This document shows, piece after piece, positions 46,062-60,100 of a stretch of 64,000 nt of DNA. Origin of the DNA: Acanthamoeba castellanii str. Neff (Eukaryota > Discosea > Longamoebia > Acanthamoebidae). Every line of letters starts with the position of its first letter. Position 1 is the stretch's first letter. A program made the position numbers and the translations under genes. The notes under the pieces are model-generated. The model saw only the letters and a list, made by a program, of their open reading frames with translations, was not told the DNA's origin and did not search any database. The stretch covers positions 192,285 to 256,284 of the forward strand of contig NW_004457671.1 in assembly GCF_000313135.1 (NCBI RefSeq). The letters run 5' to 3'.

Positions 46062-47058
46062 ATGCAGGCCGCAACGGGGAAAGGAGGACCGCGCATCCGG
46101 CTGCTGGTGGTGCCCGTGTTGCGGGACCGATGGGTCTTCAGCGTGCCGCACCACGCCGAAGCACTCGCCTCGCACGACACCTCCTCTCCTGTCTCGTACA
46201 TATCCCCCTCCCCCTCCCCCGCGCGCTGGCTGGCTGGTTGGCTGCAGTTGGTGAACGGCGTATTTATTATTTGGTGGGGGTGGGGTACGACACGTACGCG
46301 AGTAGAGGGTGGGGTCCCAAGGGGCTGCAGCGAAAGGGGGCCGAGTTGCTGGGCCGAGCCAAAGACTCGTTCGACCGGCTGCCGCGGGAAGGACTCAAGG
46401 GCCGGCTCAAGGCCGGAGTGGACGCGCTCAACCGACGCCTCGACCCTTCGGAGTCCATGCTCAAGTGCCTCACTGCCGCTCACCGGACTGTAGCCCCGGC
46501 TGCTGACGAAGCGGTGACCACCAGGTGAGTGGATGGATGGATGGATTGCCGCCTGCTCTCCCTCCGCCCGCGCACGTACCTCTCGCTAACCGACACAATA
46601 TGGTGGCTTGGGGCATGCCAGGGGCGTGGCCAATGACGAAGGAAACCAGCTGACAGAAGCGGAGAGGGAGCTGCAGCTCGAGGTCGTGTATCCGGCCAAG
46701 CTTAGCGGCGAGCAGGTGCGTGCCACTCTGTCGCAGCTTGTGGCCGCGCGAACGAAGCGACACCAAAATCTCGCGTATGGCTCCACTGCCATGCTTCCCG
46801 TGAGTCTGGCCATGGGCCTGCTTCCCGGTACCTAGACACACGACACGACACACACACGACACATACACACGACACGACACGACACGACACGACTCGGCAC
46901 ACAGTACATGGAGGGTCGCATCCATGTTCTCGCGTGTGGTGGGACAGGGCGCAGTGAGCACATGTGCTCAAAGGCCTACTCTCTCTCTTGTTGTGTGTGT
47001 GTGGTGTGTGTTATGTCGTCTCTCTCTCTCTGTGTGTGTGTGTGTGTGTTGTTATGTC

Positions 47059-47108
<50 letters not shown>

Positions 47109-47649
47109 CGTGTGTGCCGTGTGTGCGTGTGTGTGTCGTGTCGTGTGTCGTGTGTGTGCCGTGTGTGTGTGTGTGTGTGTCGTGTGTGTCGTGTGTCGTG
47201 TTTGATGTGTTGTGCAGGACCGAACGTGTTTCTCGCGTGGAACGTGTATCGCCTGTACAGTCATGTACAGGCCCTGCGTGGGGGCAAGCTGTTCCTGGAC
47301 CTCAGCAGCAGAAATCGCATCTCGTACTCGCCCTCCCACGAGCTGGAGGAAATCGTACGAACGGAGGTTTGTCCCCCCCCCCATTCAGCACGGAGTGGCT
47401 GGGATGGATGTGTGCGGGCAAGAGTGGCACGTTCGCATCTCTCGAATGGCTGACTAACTACACACGTACACACACCGCACACGTGTGCCGTACGCACAGG
47501 AGCGGCACGAGGAGCCTCTGAGCCAAGCTCAGATTGAGGAACTGAGCGCCACGTACGGCCTACGAACGCTGCTCGAGGACGTGGAGCGCCTCAGAATCGT
47601 CGGCGTGGCACAACGGCAGGACAGTGGCAAGGAGCCAACGGGCAAATAA
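46062..47649 (+). CDS. Mitochondrial K+-H+ exchange-related protein (Mit_KHE1 family)
   Basis: Five exons (46062-46195, 46306-46524, 46622-46827, 47218-47366, 47500-47649) close in frame to 285 residues. The start IRLLVVPVLRDRWVFSVPHH corresponds to the family's N-terminal LPLSRDRYxF box. The core is LVAARTKRHQNLAYGSTAML, PVSLAMGLLPGPNVFLAWNV and YRLYSHVQALRGG, with one h-rich helix (about residues 155-185) rather than several clear membrane spans. The family (PF10173, yeast YDL183C/Mrs-related) is needed for K+-H+ exchange across the inner mitochondrial membrane; whether it is the exchanger itself is unsettled. The N-terminus is basic (MQAATGKGGPRIR). A GC-rich (CT/GT)n intron of 390 bp precedes exon 4. 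It converges on CASP, with only 98 bp between stop codons. Confidence 0.83.
46985..47205. repeat. (CT)n/(GT)n/GTGTCGT microsatellite cluster in intron
   Basis: Alternating TCTCTC, GTGTGT and CGTGTGTCGTG tracts fill most of the 390-bp intron before exon 4 of the K+-H+ exchange-related gene. Confidence 0.85.
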
Positions 47650-47747
47650 GGCCTTGCACACAAAGAGGAAGAGGAAGAACGGGGGGAGAGGTTGCTTTCT
47701 TGCCACCAAAACATGTACATGGGCGGGGTGGGGGTGGGGGTGGGGGA

Positions 47748-50700
47748 TCAGACAGCAGGACGCAGGGTGGCGGTGTTGGCGAGTTTGTACAGGGTGAGGA
47801 ACACGAGGAGATGGAGCGCCAGTGCGTAGAAGAAGATGAACGTGCGCGAGTACTTGTTGGCCAGGAAGAATCTGCCGGTGTGCAGTGTCACCTTTTCTGC
47901 CGTGTTGAGGCCCTTGTACCTCTCCTGCTTCTCCTGCTCATTGCCCCCCGAGCAGCGAGGATTCCCAGGAGTGAGAGAGGGAGCGAGGGAGGCCAGAATG
48001 TGAGCGAAAGAGGAGCGGACGGGTGCTGTGCTGTGCAGCGTAGCGGCGGCGGCAGTAGCAGCGTACGTATTCATCGCTTGGGTGGGGGGATGGCGCGCAC
48101 CTTCCGGTTGAAGAGGGTGAAGGGGTTGACGGAGTCCTCGTAGAGGTTCCTGTACTTCAACTCGGAGGGGTCCTCGGGGTCGCCGGCGGTCTTGCCCTGG
48201 CGGGGGTTGTAGGAGGAGAGGTAGCGGATCTTCTGGTACAGCTTGAGGTTGTCGCCACGCAGCGAACTGATTTCCTCCTGTACATCGGCGAGCTGATCGC
48301 GCAACTTGCGCGCTTCCGTCTCCAGCTCGCCCACTCGCATCTTGAAGCGGTCCCTGCGGAATGACCGGGCGGGCAGCGCCCGACATCGTGTGTATGTGAG
48401 AGAGAGAGAGAGAGAGGAGAGCGAGTGATAGAGATTGGGGGGGGGTACCGCTGAGAGCGTATGATCTCGGTGACGGTGGAGATGTCATCACTTGCGCTCC
48501 CGGCCGATGGTTGCGACATCGCCTTACCGCCTCCGCCGCCGCCGCCGCCGCTGCTTTCCTCCACGGCAGGAGCCGACTGAGCAGGTGGGGGGCCAGCCCG
48601 GTGCGCAGAGGCGATGTCCTCCTCCAGACGGGAGATGAGCCGCGACTGCTCCTTCAGCTTCTCTTCGGCTGCCTCCAGCTGCTGCTTTGTGTGGCCCAAC
48701 TCCTCTTCCACCTGCTTGCCACGAGCCTGCGGGTTCCACCCAATCCCACCCCCATCCATCCATCACGATGGCCACCAGCCACCGCCGCGATGAGGCGCAC
48801 GCGCGCCGTGCAAGGGTGAGGCGGCTCCTCATTCGGTTTCCGTCGACAGCAGAGAAGAGACAAAGAGTGGTCGAGTGGTGCGCACCTTCAACTGGATGGA
48901 TTCGGTCTCCAGGCGGCGGCTCTTTTCCTTGAGCAGCTTGAGCACCGTCTTTTCGCCGATGGGATCGGATTCGCTCATGTCCAGTTCCATCGACTTGAGC
49001 ATCTGCAACTGCTTCTTCATCTCCTGCACCACAAGCAAGCAAGCAAGCAAGGCGTGAGACCAGCGACACGCGCACGCGGGTGAGTGGCCGCCACCCCCCC
49101 CCCACAGACACAAAGAGGAGATAGCAGAGGCGCGCGTGAGGCTCGGGTCAGGAGTGAGCGGGGCCACGGAGAGCGGGAAGGAGGCCGGGCGTGGCACGAA
49201 CCTGCATCTGAGAGGCAGAGGGTGCCGAGTGGAGCTGCTTGTGGAGGGCATCAATTTCGGCCTTCTGCTCCTGCACCTGCGCCTGGAGCGCCGCTGTTGC
49301 TGCCTCGCGGGCTTGGGCGCCTTGGCTGAGGCTCGCCTGGAGCTGCTGCACCTGCTCTTGCAACGTCGCCACCTGCAGAGAGAGAGAGAGAGAAAGAGCA
49401 GGCACCCGCGGGGTGGGTCACGATTACGTAATCCATGGATCAGCTCCCCCCCCCCGATAGCCGTGTGGGTCAAGGGGAAGGGGAAGGGAAGAGTCGAGCA
49501 GCAAGCAGCAAACCCGCACCTCGATGTCCTTCTGTGCGACAGCTATTTCGAGGTCGGGCTCGGGTGGTGCCACGGACAGATGCCTTTCGGCTGAAAGCTG
49601 CTCCTTGAGCTTGTCCCGCTCCCGCTCCAATGAGAGCACAGACGCGTTGGCCCTTTCGACCTCGCTGAACAACAGCTCCACCTGTGCCTGCCTGGCGGCC
49701 TGCTCGTCGTCTGCAGACGACCACCAACGCCCAGCAACCCAACCCAGCGAGTGGCCAGTCCGCCAGTGAGTGAGTGAGTGAGTGAGTGAGTAGAAGGAAG
49801 CAGCAACCGGAAGGTGCGGGCGGGGCAAGCAAGGTGAGTGAGTGAGCTGCTGGCGGCGGTGGCGGGCCTCCTTACCGTGCCTGAGCTTGAGGTCAAAGAG
49901 GGAGGCCTGGGCGGCATCGTAGGCCTGACGCACGGCGAGCAGCTCAGCGCGGGCAGAGGCGAGTTGCCGTTGGGACTCGGCTATGCGCTCCTCAAGCGCC
50001 AGCGCATCGCGATGTGCTCCTCGGTGAGCTCGCGCTCCCGCGCTTTGACCTTGTCGGCCACGAGCTCCTCCATCTGGCCCTCATACTCTCGTAGCCGTTC
50101 CTCCAGGCGCCGCACGGTGACCTCCTGGTTCTGGATCTCCTGGAACTCCTTGTGAAACTCCTCCACCTCCTTCTGCAGCCGCCTGTTCTCGGCCTCCAGC
50201 TCCCCCACCTTGCCCACCTGCTGCAGCTCCTCCTGCAAACCCGCTCCCACCAGACCACACACACACCACCCGTCAGCCCGGTTTGGGGGAGGGGGTGAAC
50301 GCGGCAAGAAGAGACGCCCAGCCCAGCTCAGCCCACAATGGGAAGCGCAAGAGAAGCACGCACGCACACGCACCGCACGCACACCGCACGCACACACACA
50401 CCACCACACACACGACACACACCACCACACACCACGACACACACCACGACACACACCACACACACACAGAGAGAGAGAGAGAGCAGGGCAGGTCCTGTGC
50501 GTGCGTACGGTGGCGCGATTGAGGCCCAGCACCGGGTCAGGCAGTTCAGAGAGGGGCTTGTAGAGGGCAAGGAATGCCTTCTCTGCGAAGGAGCTGCGCA
50601 GGGTCAGGCGGTCGATCTCTTCCTGGTAGCTCTTCAGCAGTGGCCCTACGCTCTTCAGTTTCACGTCCACTGCCAGTCCTCGAAACTCTGACAAAGTGTC

Positions 50701-50967
50701 ACCACAGATTAGAGGATGAGCCCAAGCGCGACGCCACCCTACTTGTAGCTAGACGAGAGACGTACTCTTGGTCGCTTCAGCGAGCTTCTTTCGAGACTCT
50801 GAGGATGCGTCCTGATAGTCACCTATGCCGGATGCCTGGGCATCCAGAGTTGTGCGCAGCCCCTCCAAATTGAAATCTACCCCGCCATTAGCTGATGTTG
50901 GGGATGATTGTCAGATGATATGTAGTGATTGGCGCAGACCTTTCCACTGGTGTAGGACGGCCTCCAT
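47748..50967 (-). CDS. CASP: CASP, Golgi coiled-coil membrane protein (CUX1 splice-form homologue)
   Basis: A minus-strand, multi-exon gene starting MEAVLHQWK at 50967. The second exon reads DFNLEGLRTTLDAQASGIGD and YQDASSESRKKLAEATK, matching the CASP N-terminus. A third exon follows with FRGLAVDVKLKSVGPLLKSY. Long coiled coils occupy the middle (EVTVRRLEERLREYEGQMEE). The CASP C-terminal signature is NPFTLFNRKVRAIPPPKR, then YKGLNTAEKVTLHTGRFFLA and NKYSRTFIFFYALALHLLVF plus LTLYKL, which is the single tail anchor. CASP is a tail-anchored golgin of the cis/medial Golgi in plants, yeast (COY1) and animals. In animals it is made from the CUX1 homeobox locus; no homeobox is present here. Exon boundaries in the coiled-coil middle were not all resolved. 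The tail ends LRPAV. Confidence 0.92.
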
Positions 50968-51178
50968 GATGGATGAACAGGCGGATGAACGAGGACCCTC
51001 AAGTTTGTTCTCCTCTTGGCGCAATCAAAAAAGAAACAAATGCCACGTGGCATAGCATTTCATTCTTCACTGTAAAATTTGATGAAATCTCACAATCATT
51101 TCTCGGCCAATGATTTCTTAGCAGCCGCAGGACAACCCGGAGAGGCAAAAGGTACCCGTAGACAAGGAAATCACCGCC
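50968..51178. promoter_or_regulatory. Divergent promoter, CASP / COX6A, with palindromic E-box
   Basis: A 211-bp gap between start codons. At 51040-51053 it holds ATGCCACGTGGCAT, a perfect 14-bp palindrome centred on CACGTG, a classic bHLH/bZIP site. It lies 126 bp before the COX6A start and 73 bp before the CASP start. Confidence 0.6.
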
Positions 51179-51547
51179 ATGCAAAGGACCACCCCCTTCC
51201 TCCGTTCTTCTGCCCCCTCTCTCCTCGGCAGGACCTCGTCGCGCGGGTTCGCTAGTGCTGCTGGCCACGGTACCTCCACACCATGAATTTCTGATTATTG
51301 TTTTGCTTCGGGGCTTACTGGGCGGTCGTGTTCGGCCTTCGCAGGCGCCCACGGCAACCACGCCTACGGCTACTACTCTGCTGCTGGCTTCGGTGTTGTG
51401 ATTGTTGCCCATCTCATCATCGCTCTCCAAGCGCACGAACACGAGCACCGCCACGAGTACTCGCACATGCACCAGATGAGAAAGAAATTCCCGTTCCGCG
51501 ATGGAACCACCCCCCTTTTCGGTCTCGTCGATGAGGAGGAGCACTGA
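51179..51547 (+). CDS. COX6A: Cytochrome c oxidase subunit VIa (COX6A)
   Basis: Two exons (51179-51269, 51345-51547) give 97 residues. The N-terminus MQRTTPFLRSSAPSLLGRTS with SRGFASAAGHG is a typical Arg/Ser/Ala mitochondrial presequence. A single transmembrane helix follows (YYSAAGFGVVIVAHLIIALQ), then the COX6A matrix/IMS motif HRHEYSHMHQMRKKFPFRDG with TTPLFGLVDEEEH, equivalent to the Y.HLRIRTKPFPWGDGNHTLF end of animal subunits. COX6A is a small nuclear-encoded regulatory subunit of complex IV that stabilises the dimer. The start sits in CACCGCCATGC, a good context. Stop to next start (HELLS) is only 128 bp. Confidence 0.9.
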
Positions 51548-51674
51548 TGTCCCCCCCCCCGTTAGGCAAATAGAACCTTTTTTATGGGCCTTTTGTGGTT
51601 AAAAAAAAGTTCTCCCAGTTTGTGTTCTGTTTTGCTTGTGCGCGAGCCGTGGCACGGTATCAATCGCAGGGGAG

Positions 51675-54338
51675 ATGGAAGCCCCCGAGACCAAGGTGGA
51701 GCGCCGCACCCACGAGGAAGAGCGCGAAGATGACGGACAGCCTCAAGAACACGACCCCTCGTACGAGGAAGATCCCCCCGAGGAGGCGGGAGCGCAGGGC
51801 GAAGCGGCCGAAGAGGAAGAAGACCAAGGGCTGGAAGACAAGCTCCAGCGACTCAACCTCATGCTGCAGCAGGCGACGGCCTACTCTCAATTCATCTCGC
51901 AGCGGATTCGCCTCCCTGGCCTCCCAAATCAGCTCCCTCCTGAAGCAGTGCCGGTGGCCAGCAGTAGCACGGGCAGGTCCACCACGCCCAACAAAAACAA
52001 AGGCAAAGGCAAGAGCGGCAAGAGGCCCCGCCCCGAGGACTCGGAGGTGCGCTCCCTACCCCCCCCGGGGGGGGGGCTCACACCAATCACACCGCTGGCG
52101 GTATGCCGTCCGCAGCACGCGGGCTAACCGTAGCTGCACAACACACATACACACACGCCACAGAAGGGAGAGGGTGAGGAGGAGGAGGAGGAGGCCAAGC
52201 AGCAGAGCGAGCAGAACGGAGGCAAGAGGAAACGACAAAAGACGGACGCCATCGGACAGCCGGAAATGCTCACGGGCGGGGCGCTCCGCGACTACCAGCT
52301 CACTGGCGTGGCGTGGCTTGCTTCCCTCTACGAGAATGGCATCAACGGCATCCTCGCCGATGAGATGTACGCGGCGCGCCTCTTCCGCCTTGCCCTCGTG
52401 CCGTGCCCTCCCTCCCGCGGTTCTGTGGCCTCCTCGGGAGGCGGGTGGGTGTGTGCGAATACGACACTCGCGAGTGTTCAGCAACTCATGCGGCGCGAGG
52501 GGCGGAATCGGGGCGGCGTGAATGCGCGTGGCGTGGCGTGGCGTGGCGTGGCGTGGCGTGGCGTGGGCACCACAGGGGCCTGGGCAAGACGATCCAGACG
52601 GTGGCGTTCCTGACGTACCTCTATGCGAAGGGGGTGAAGGGTCCGTTTCTGGTCGTCGGTCCTCTCTCGACGTTGGCCAACTGGGTGAAGGAGATCCAAA
52701 AGTGGGCGCCCGCCATGCCCGTCCTGCTCTACCACGGCACCAAGGACGAACGGATCGAGCTGCGGAAGAAGGCGCTGCCCGCCATCATCTCCAGCAAGCA
52801 GGGCATCGTCGTCACCTCCTTTGAAATCACCATCAAGGACCGCAGCGCCCTGCAGCGGAAGCGGTGGAAGTACATCATCCTCGACGAGGGCCACCGCATC
52901 AAGAACATGAACTGCCGCCTCGTCAAGGTGCCCCCCCCCGCCTCTACGCCGCCCCCCATATCCCTCCCCCCACCCACGGCTCCGGTGTCGGTTCATGACC
53001 TGCGCGCCCGGGCTGGGTGAAGATCCGAACCCGGAGAGTCCCGAAGGCTGACTGCGCGCGATCACCTGGTGTCGTACGTGTGTGTCGTGTGAGCAGGAGC
53101 TGAAGGCCTACGACAGTGCCAATCGGCTGCTGCTCACGGGCACGCCGCTGCAGAACAACCTGACGGAGCTGTGGTCGCTGCTGTCGTTCCTGATGCCGAG
53201 CATCTTCGACGACCTGGAGGCCTTCCAGCGGTGGTTCAACTTTGAGGGCGTGGGGCGCGAGGAGGGCAACCGGCGGATCCTCACGGCGGAGCGGGAGAAC
53301 CAGCTGGTGACCAAGCTGCACACCATCCTCCAGCCCTTCCTGCTGCGGCGGATCAAGACGGACGTGGAGATGGACCTGCCGAAGAAGGAGGAGCGTATCA
53401 TCAACACGATCCTCACGCCGGCGCAGCAGCGGCTCTACCAGGCCACCCTGGACAGGCAGCTGCACGAGCTGCTGGCCACGTCCAAGGCCAAGGCGCGGTG
53501 CCAGCGTGGCACGGGCCTGCAGAATCTGATCATGCAGCTGCGCAAGTGCTGCAACCACCCGTACCTCTTCGAGTGGCCCGTGGACGACCAGGGCGAGGAG
53601 GTGGTGGACGAGCGCCTCGTCGAGACCTCCGGCAAGCTGCAGATGCTCGACCGCCTGCTCCCGCGGCTGCGCGAGGAGGGTCACAAGGTGCTCCTCTTCT
53701 CGCAGATGACCCGCATGCTCGACATCCTCGAGGACTACATGCACCTCCGCCAGTTCCCCTTCTTCCGCCTCGACGGCACCACGCCCCAGCCCGAGCGCCA
53801 GGCCCAGATCGAGGAGTTCAACAACACCACCACCACCAACACCATCAACACCTCCTCCTCCTCCTCCACCACCACCACCAGCAGCAGCAACAACAACGGC
53901 AACACCGCCGGCACCGAAGACGGCGGCGCCTTCTGCTTTCTCCTCAGCACTCGCGCCGGCGGTCTCGGCATCAACCTCACGGCAGCCAACGTGGTCGTGT
54001 TCGTCGACTCGGACTGGAATCCGCAGATGGACCTCCAGGCGCAGGACCGCGCGCACCGCATCGGCCAAACCCGCAACGTGCGCGTCTACCGCCTCGTCAC
54101 CGGCAACTCCATCGAGGCCAAGATCGTAGAGCGCGCCGCACACAAGATGAAGCTCGGCGCGCTCGTCCTGGCCGGCACCGCCCACGCACGCACTACCAGT
54201 GCCGCCAACGCCAACGCCAACGCCACCGACGACGACAAGCTGGACGAGCTCTCTGACCTGCTCCACGACTCCACGCTCCTCCAACCCCTCACCGAGCCTC
54301 CCCCGATCACCGACGAGCTCCTCTTCGACTGGGACTGA
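51675..54338 (+). CDS. HELLS: HELLS/DDM1 (LSH)-type SNF2 chromatin remodeller
   Basis: Four exons (51675-52046, 52164-52366, 52576-52927, 53097-54338) close in frame to 722 residues. Upstream of the ATPase is the LSH-type helix [23 protein letters not shown]2 motifs are intact: [20 protein letters not shown], motif [80 protein letters not shown] and [20 protein letters not shown]. The DEGH variant of motif II and [13 protein letters not shown] place it with DDM1/HELLS rather than ISWI or CHD. There are no chromo-, bromo- or SANT domains. These ATPases slide nucleosomes to allow DNA methylation and silencing of repeats. A Thr/Ser/Asn run of about 33 residues (about 53823-53925) is inserted between motifs IV and V. 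The N-terminus is acidic. Confidence 0.92.
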
Positions 54339-54679
54339 CCAGTGTGGCGGAGAGCCGAAAGCGCAAAACATTTCCTTTATTTATTATTTATGTACTAGCG
54401 ATGTCGACAATTATTACTTGCTTGGACAACCCTGTTGGTTGGAGGTCGCTGAAGCAGCCAACAAGCTGCTACCCCGCGTCAGGAGGAGAAGAAGAAGGAC
54501 TGCTCGCCTCCGCAAGGAGGGGCTTACGTGGTTCGACAGGTTGCGCTCCCCTCCACACGACCCACTCCTCTCTTCAATCCAGCGGAATGGGTACCCATGC
54601 CCCTCTCAAATCTCCCAATGTGATCTGCTGATGCCTTCTTGGATGCGGAATTATGATTACTCCAGCGTCCAACGGTACC
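54339..54679 (+). promoter_or_regulatory. Upstream region of the TTBK-LRR kinase
   Basis: 341 bp without a supported exon. It has an AT-rich patch just after the HELLS stop (TTTATTTATTATTTATG), likely its poly(A) region, and then the promoter and leader of the kinase gene. Confidence 0.4.
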
Positions 54680-58421
<3,742 letters not shown>

Positions 58422-58671
58422 CCACCCTTCGTCGTAACCAAGAGAGCCAGCCTGGTGACAGGCAGCCACACTGGGCTGGGCGCTGTGGGTGGCCAGGCCT
58501 CCGCAAGAGCAAGTGGAGGGAAGGGGTGTTCTTTGGTTCTGTACAGGAGGGGTGGGCATGTGTACCATAAAGCAAAGGAACGAACACAGCACACGGACTT
58601 TCACCGTCCCCGGATTTTGTCCAGTTTCGACCTACGTACTCGCCGGAGAGAGCGGAGTTTATATAGACTTA
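58422..58671. other. 3' flank of the kinase-LRR gene
   Basis: About 250 bp of unique sequence between the stop codon and the first arm of the repeat element. It contains a TATATAG motif (58659-58667) just before the arm, but no gene is attached to it. Confidence 0.4.
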
Positions 58672-58908
58672 GGAAATTATTGCGCGGCCATCGCCACACA
58701 AGCAAGAAGACTCTTTTTCTCGCTTGCTCTGAAAGCTCTTGACCTCGCGATTGGTCCAAAATGCACGGCAGAGCATGGGCTTCAAGATGTGATAGGACTC
58801 AGCCCTGTAGGACGTCTCATTGGGCTGCTAGGGCCTCGCCGTTTTAACCTGGAAATCGACATGTCGCAGTTTTTTTCGACAGCACACAAGCGAGAGCACA
58901 GTTTGTCT

Positions 58909-59157
58909 CGCTTGTCTTAATAGCAAGCGGCCTGGCAAACATTTTCCAGACCAATTAGACTCCGGGCTACAAGATCCAGCACGATTCAGGGCGCTACGGT
59001 GCAATGTTCTCCTCTCAACTTAGAGCTCGAGAATTACGCCACCAATAAAGGAGCACCAGGTTTCTCGCTTGCCTTGATAGCTAGCGGCCTGCCAATACGT
59101 TTCTAGACCAATTAGACCATGGGCTACAAGATGCCACACGATTCAGGGCGCTCGGTG
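58909..59157. repeat. Two diverged direct copies of a roughly 97-bp repeat
   Basis: Copy 1 (58909-59005) and copy 2 (59062-59157) share CTCGCTTG, AGCGGCCTG, AGACCAATTAGAC, GGGCTACAAGAT and CACGATTCAGGGCGCT in the same order. A third copy starts at 59591 (CTCGCTTGCCTTGATTGCTG) and is cut off after about 32 bp by the element at 59623. Confidence 0.75.
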
Positions 59158-59185
59158 CGCTGTTCGCAACACAACTTGTACCTCA

Positions 59186-59558
59186 GGGGATGCAACGAAA
59201 ACGCGTAACACTCGTTAAACGCGTTTAAATCGTTTAACTAGTGAAACACTGATTAAACTCGTTTAACGACCTGCCCACTCGTTGAACGTGTGGGCCACTC
59301 GTGAAACGAGTGGAGAATGTGTGAAACGAGTAGAGAACGCCTGAAACGAGTAGCAAACGCGTGAAACGAGTAGAGAACGTGTGGACCGAGTAAAAAACGC
59401 GTTAATAACGAGTAAAACGAGTAAATAACGAGTTAATGGAGTAAAAAAACGCGAAAAAAAGAGTAAAATGACCACAAACCACCTGCGGCAACACTGATTA
59501 AACGCGTTAAACTAGTTAAACGCGTTTAACAAGTGTTACGCGTTTTCGTTGCATCCCC
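59186..59558. mobile_element. 373-bp MITE-like element A with 42-bp terminal inverted repeats and TCA target duplication
   Basis: Both ends begin GGGGATGCAACGAAAACG. The 42-bp ends (59186-59227 and the complement of 59517-59558) match at 41 of 42 positions. The element is flanked by TCA on both sides (59183-59185 and 59559-59561), consistent with a 3-bp target-site duplication. The interior is a string of GTGAAACGAGTAGAGAACG-like units of about 19-20 bp. A 3-bp duplication is usual for PIF/Harbinger and some CACTA elements; the class is not proven. Confidence 0.75.
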
Positions 59559-59622
59559 TCAGAAATCACTCTACGAAAAATGGCAGTTTGCTCGCTTGCC
59601 TTGATTGCTGGCTGCCTGCTAA

Positions 59623-60100
59623 GGGGATGCAACCGAAACGAGTAAAACGAATTGCACGCGTAACACGTGGAAAACTAGTAGCTCACGCAAAGAACGAACA
59701 CACATGAAATTCGATGATGGTTGAAGGAAAACTCACCAGCCTTCAAAGCTCTCAGGGTAGGAGTGGTGCCAATGGGGATGAGTCGCCGGCCGCGATGTCC
59801 GCGGATAATCGCGATGTCCGCGGGAGGTTGCGATGTCCGCGGATAATCGCGATCTCCCGCGGACCGCCTACTCTTCACCGCGAGGAGGTCGCGATTATCC
59901 GCGGATGATCGCGATGTCCGCGAAAACAAGCCATCCCCAATCACTTCGTCAGGCGATGAGCCTCAAGGGGGGAGAGCAGTTTGAGGATGGTGTGACCAGC
60001 CATTGCGGAGCTCACACGTTTAGTCGTCCTTGTACGTCGTTAAACTAGTAAAACTTGTAACACTCGTAAAACTAGTTGTACACGTTTTCGTTGCATCCCC
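59623..60100. mobile_element. 478-bp element B sharing the GGGGATGCAAC ends
   Basis: Starts GGGGATGCAACCGAAACG and ends with the complement of GGGGATGCAACGAAAACG, so it belongs to the same family as element A. No matching flanks are seen (CTAA versus TGTG). Its left end interrupts the third copy of the 97-bp repeat, showing a later insertion. Most of its interior is the CCGCGG-rich block. Confidence 0.65.
59795..59935. repeat. CGCGATGTCCGCGGATAAT repeat block, self-complementary
   Basis: Units such as CGCGATGTCCGCGGATAAT occur in both orientations, with the palindrome CCGCGG at least five times in 140 bp. Further copies lie outside element B at about 60104 and 60155-60235. The block can fold on itself and is extremely CpG-rich. 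Confidence 0.8.

Noticed and set aside
44680..46254. 524-residue plus-strand open frame of Leu-rich sequence
   Set aside because: Antisense shadow of the minus-strand coiled-coil gene, whose signal anchor and Glu/Gln repeats are better explained.
58655..58668. TATATAG motif taken as a promoter
   Set aside because: No gene follows; it lies just outside a repeat arm.
58489..58920. 143-residue frame entering the left arm of the foldback element
   Set aside because: The inverted copy of the same arm is not open in the corresponding frame and no domain is seen; chance frame.
59186..60100. CRISPR-like array from the many short repeats
   Set aside because: Units are degenerate, contiguous without unique spacers, and the context is a eukaryotic chromosome.
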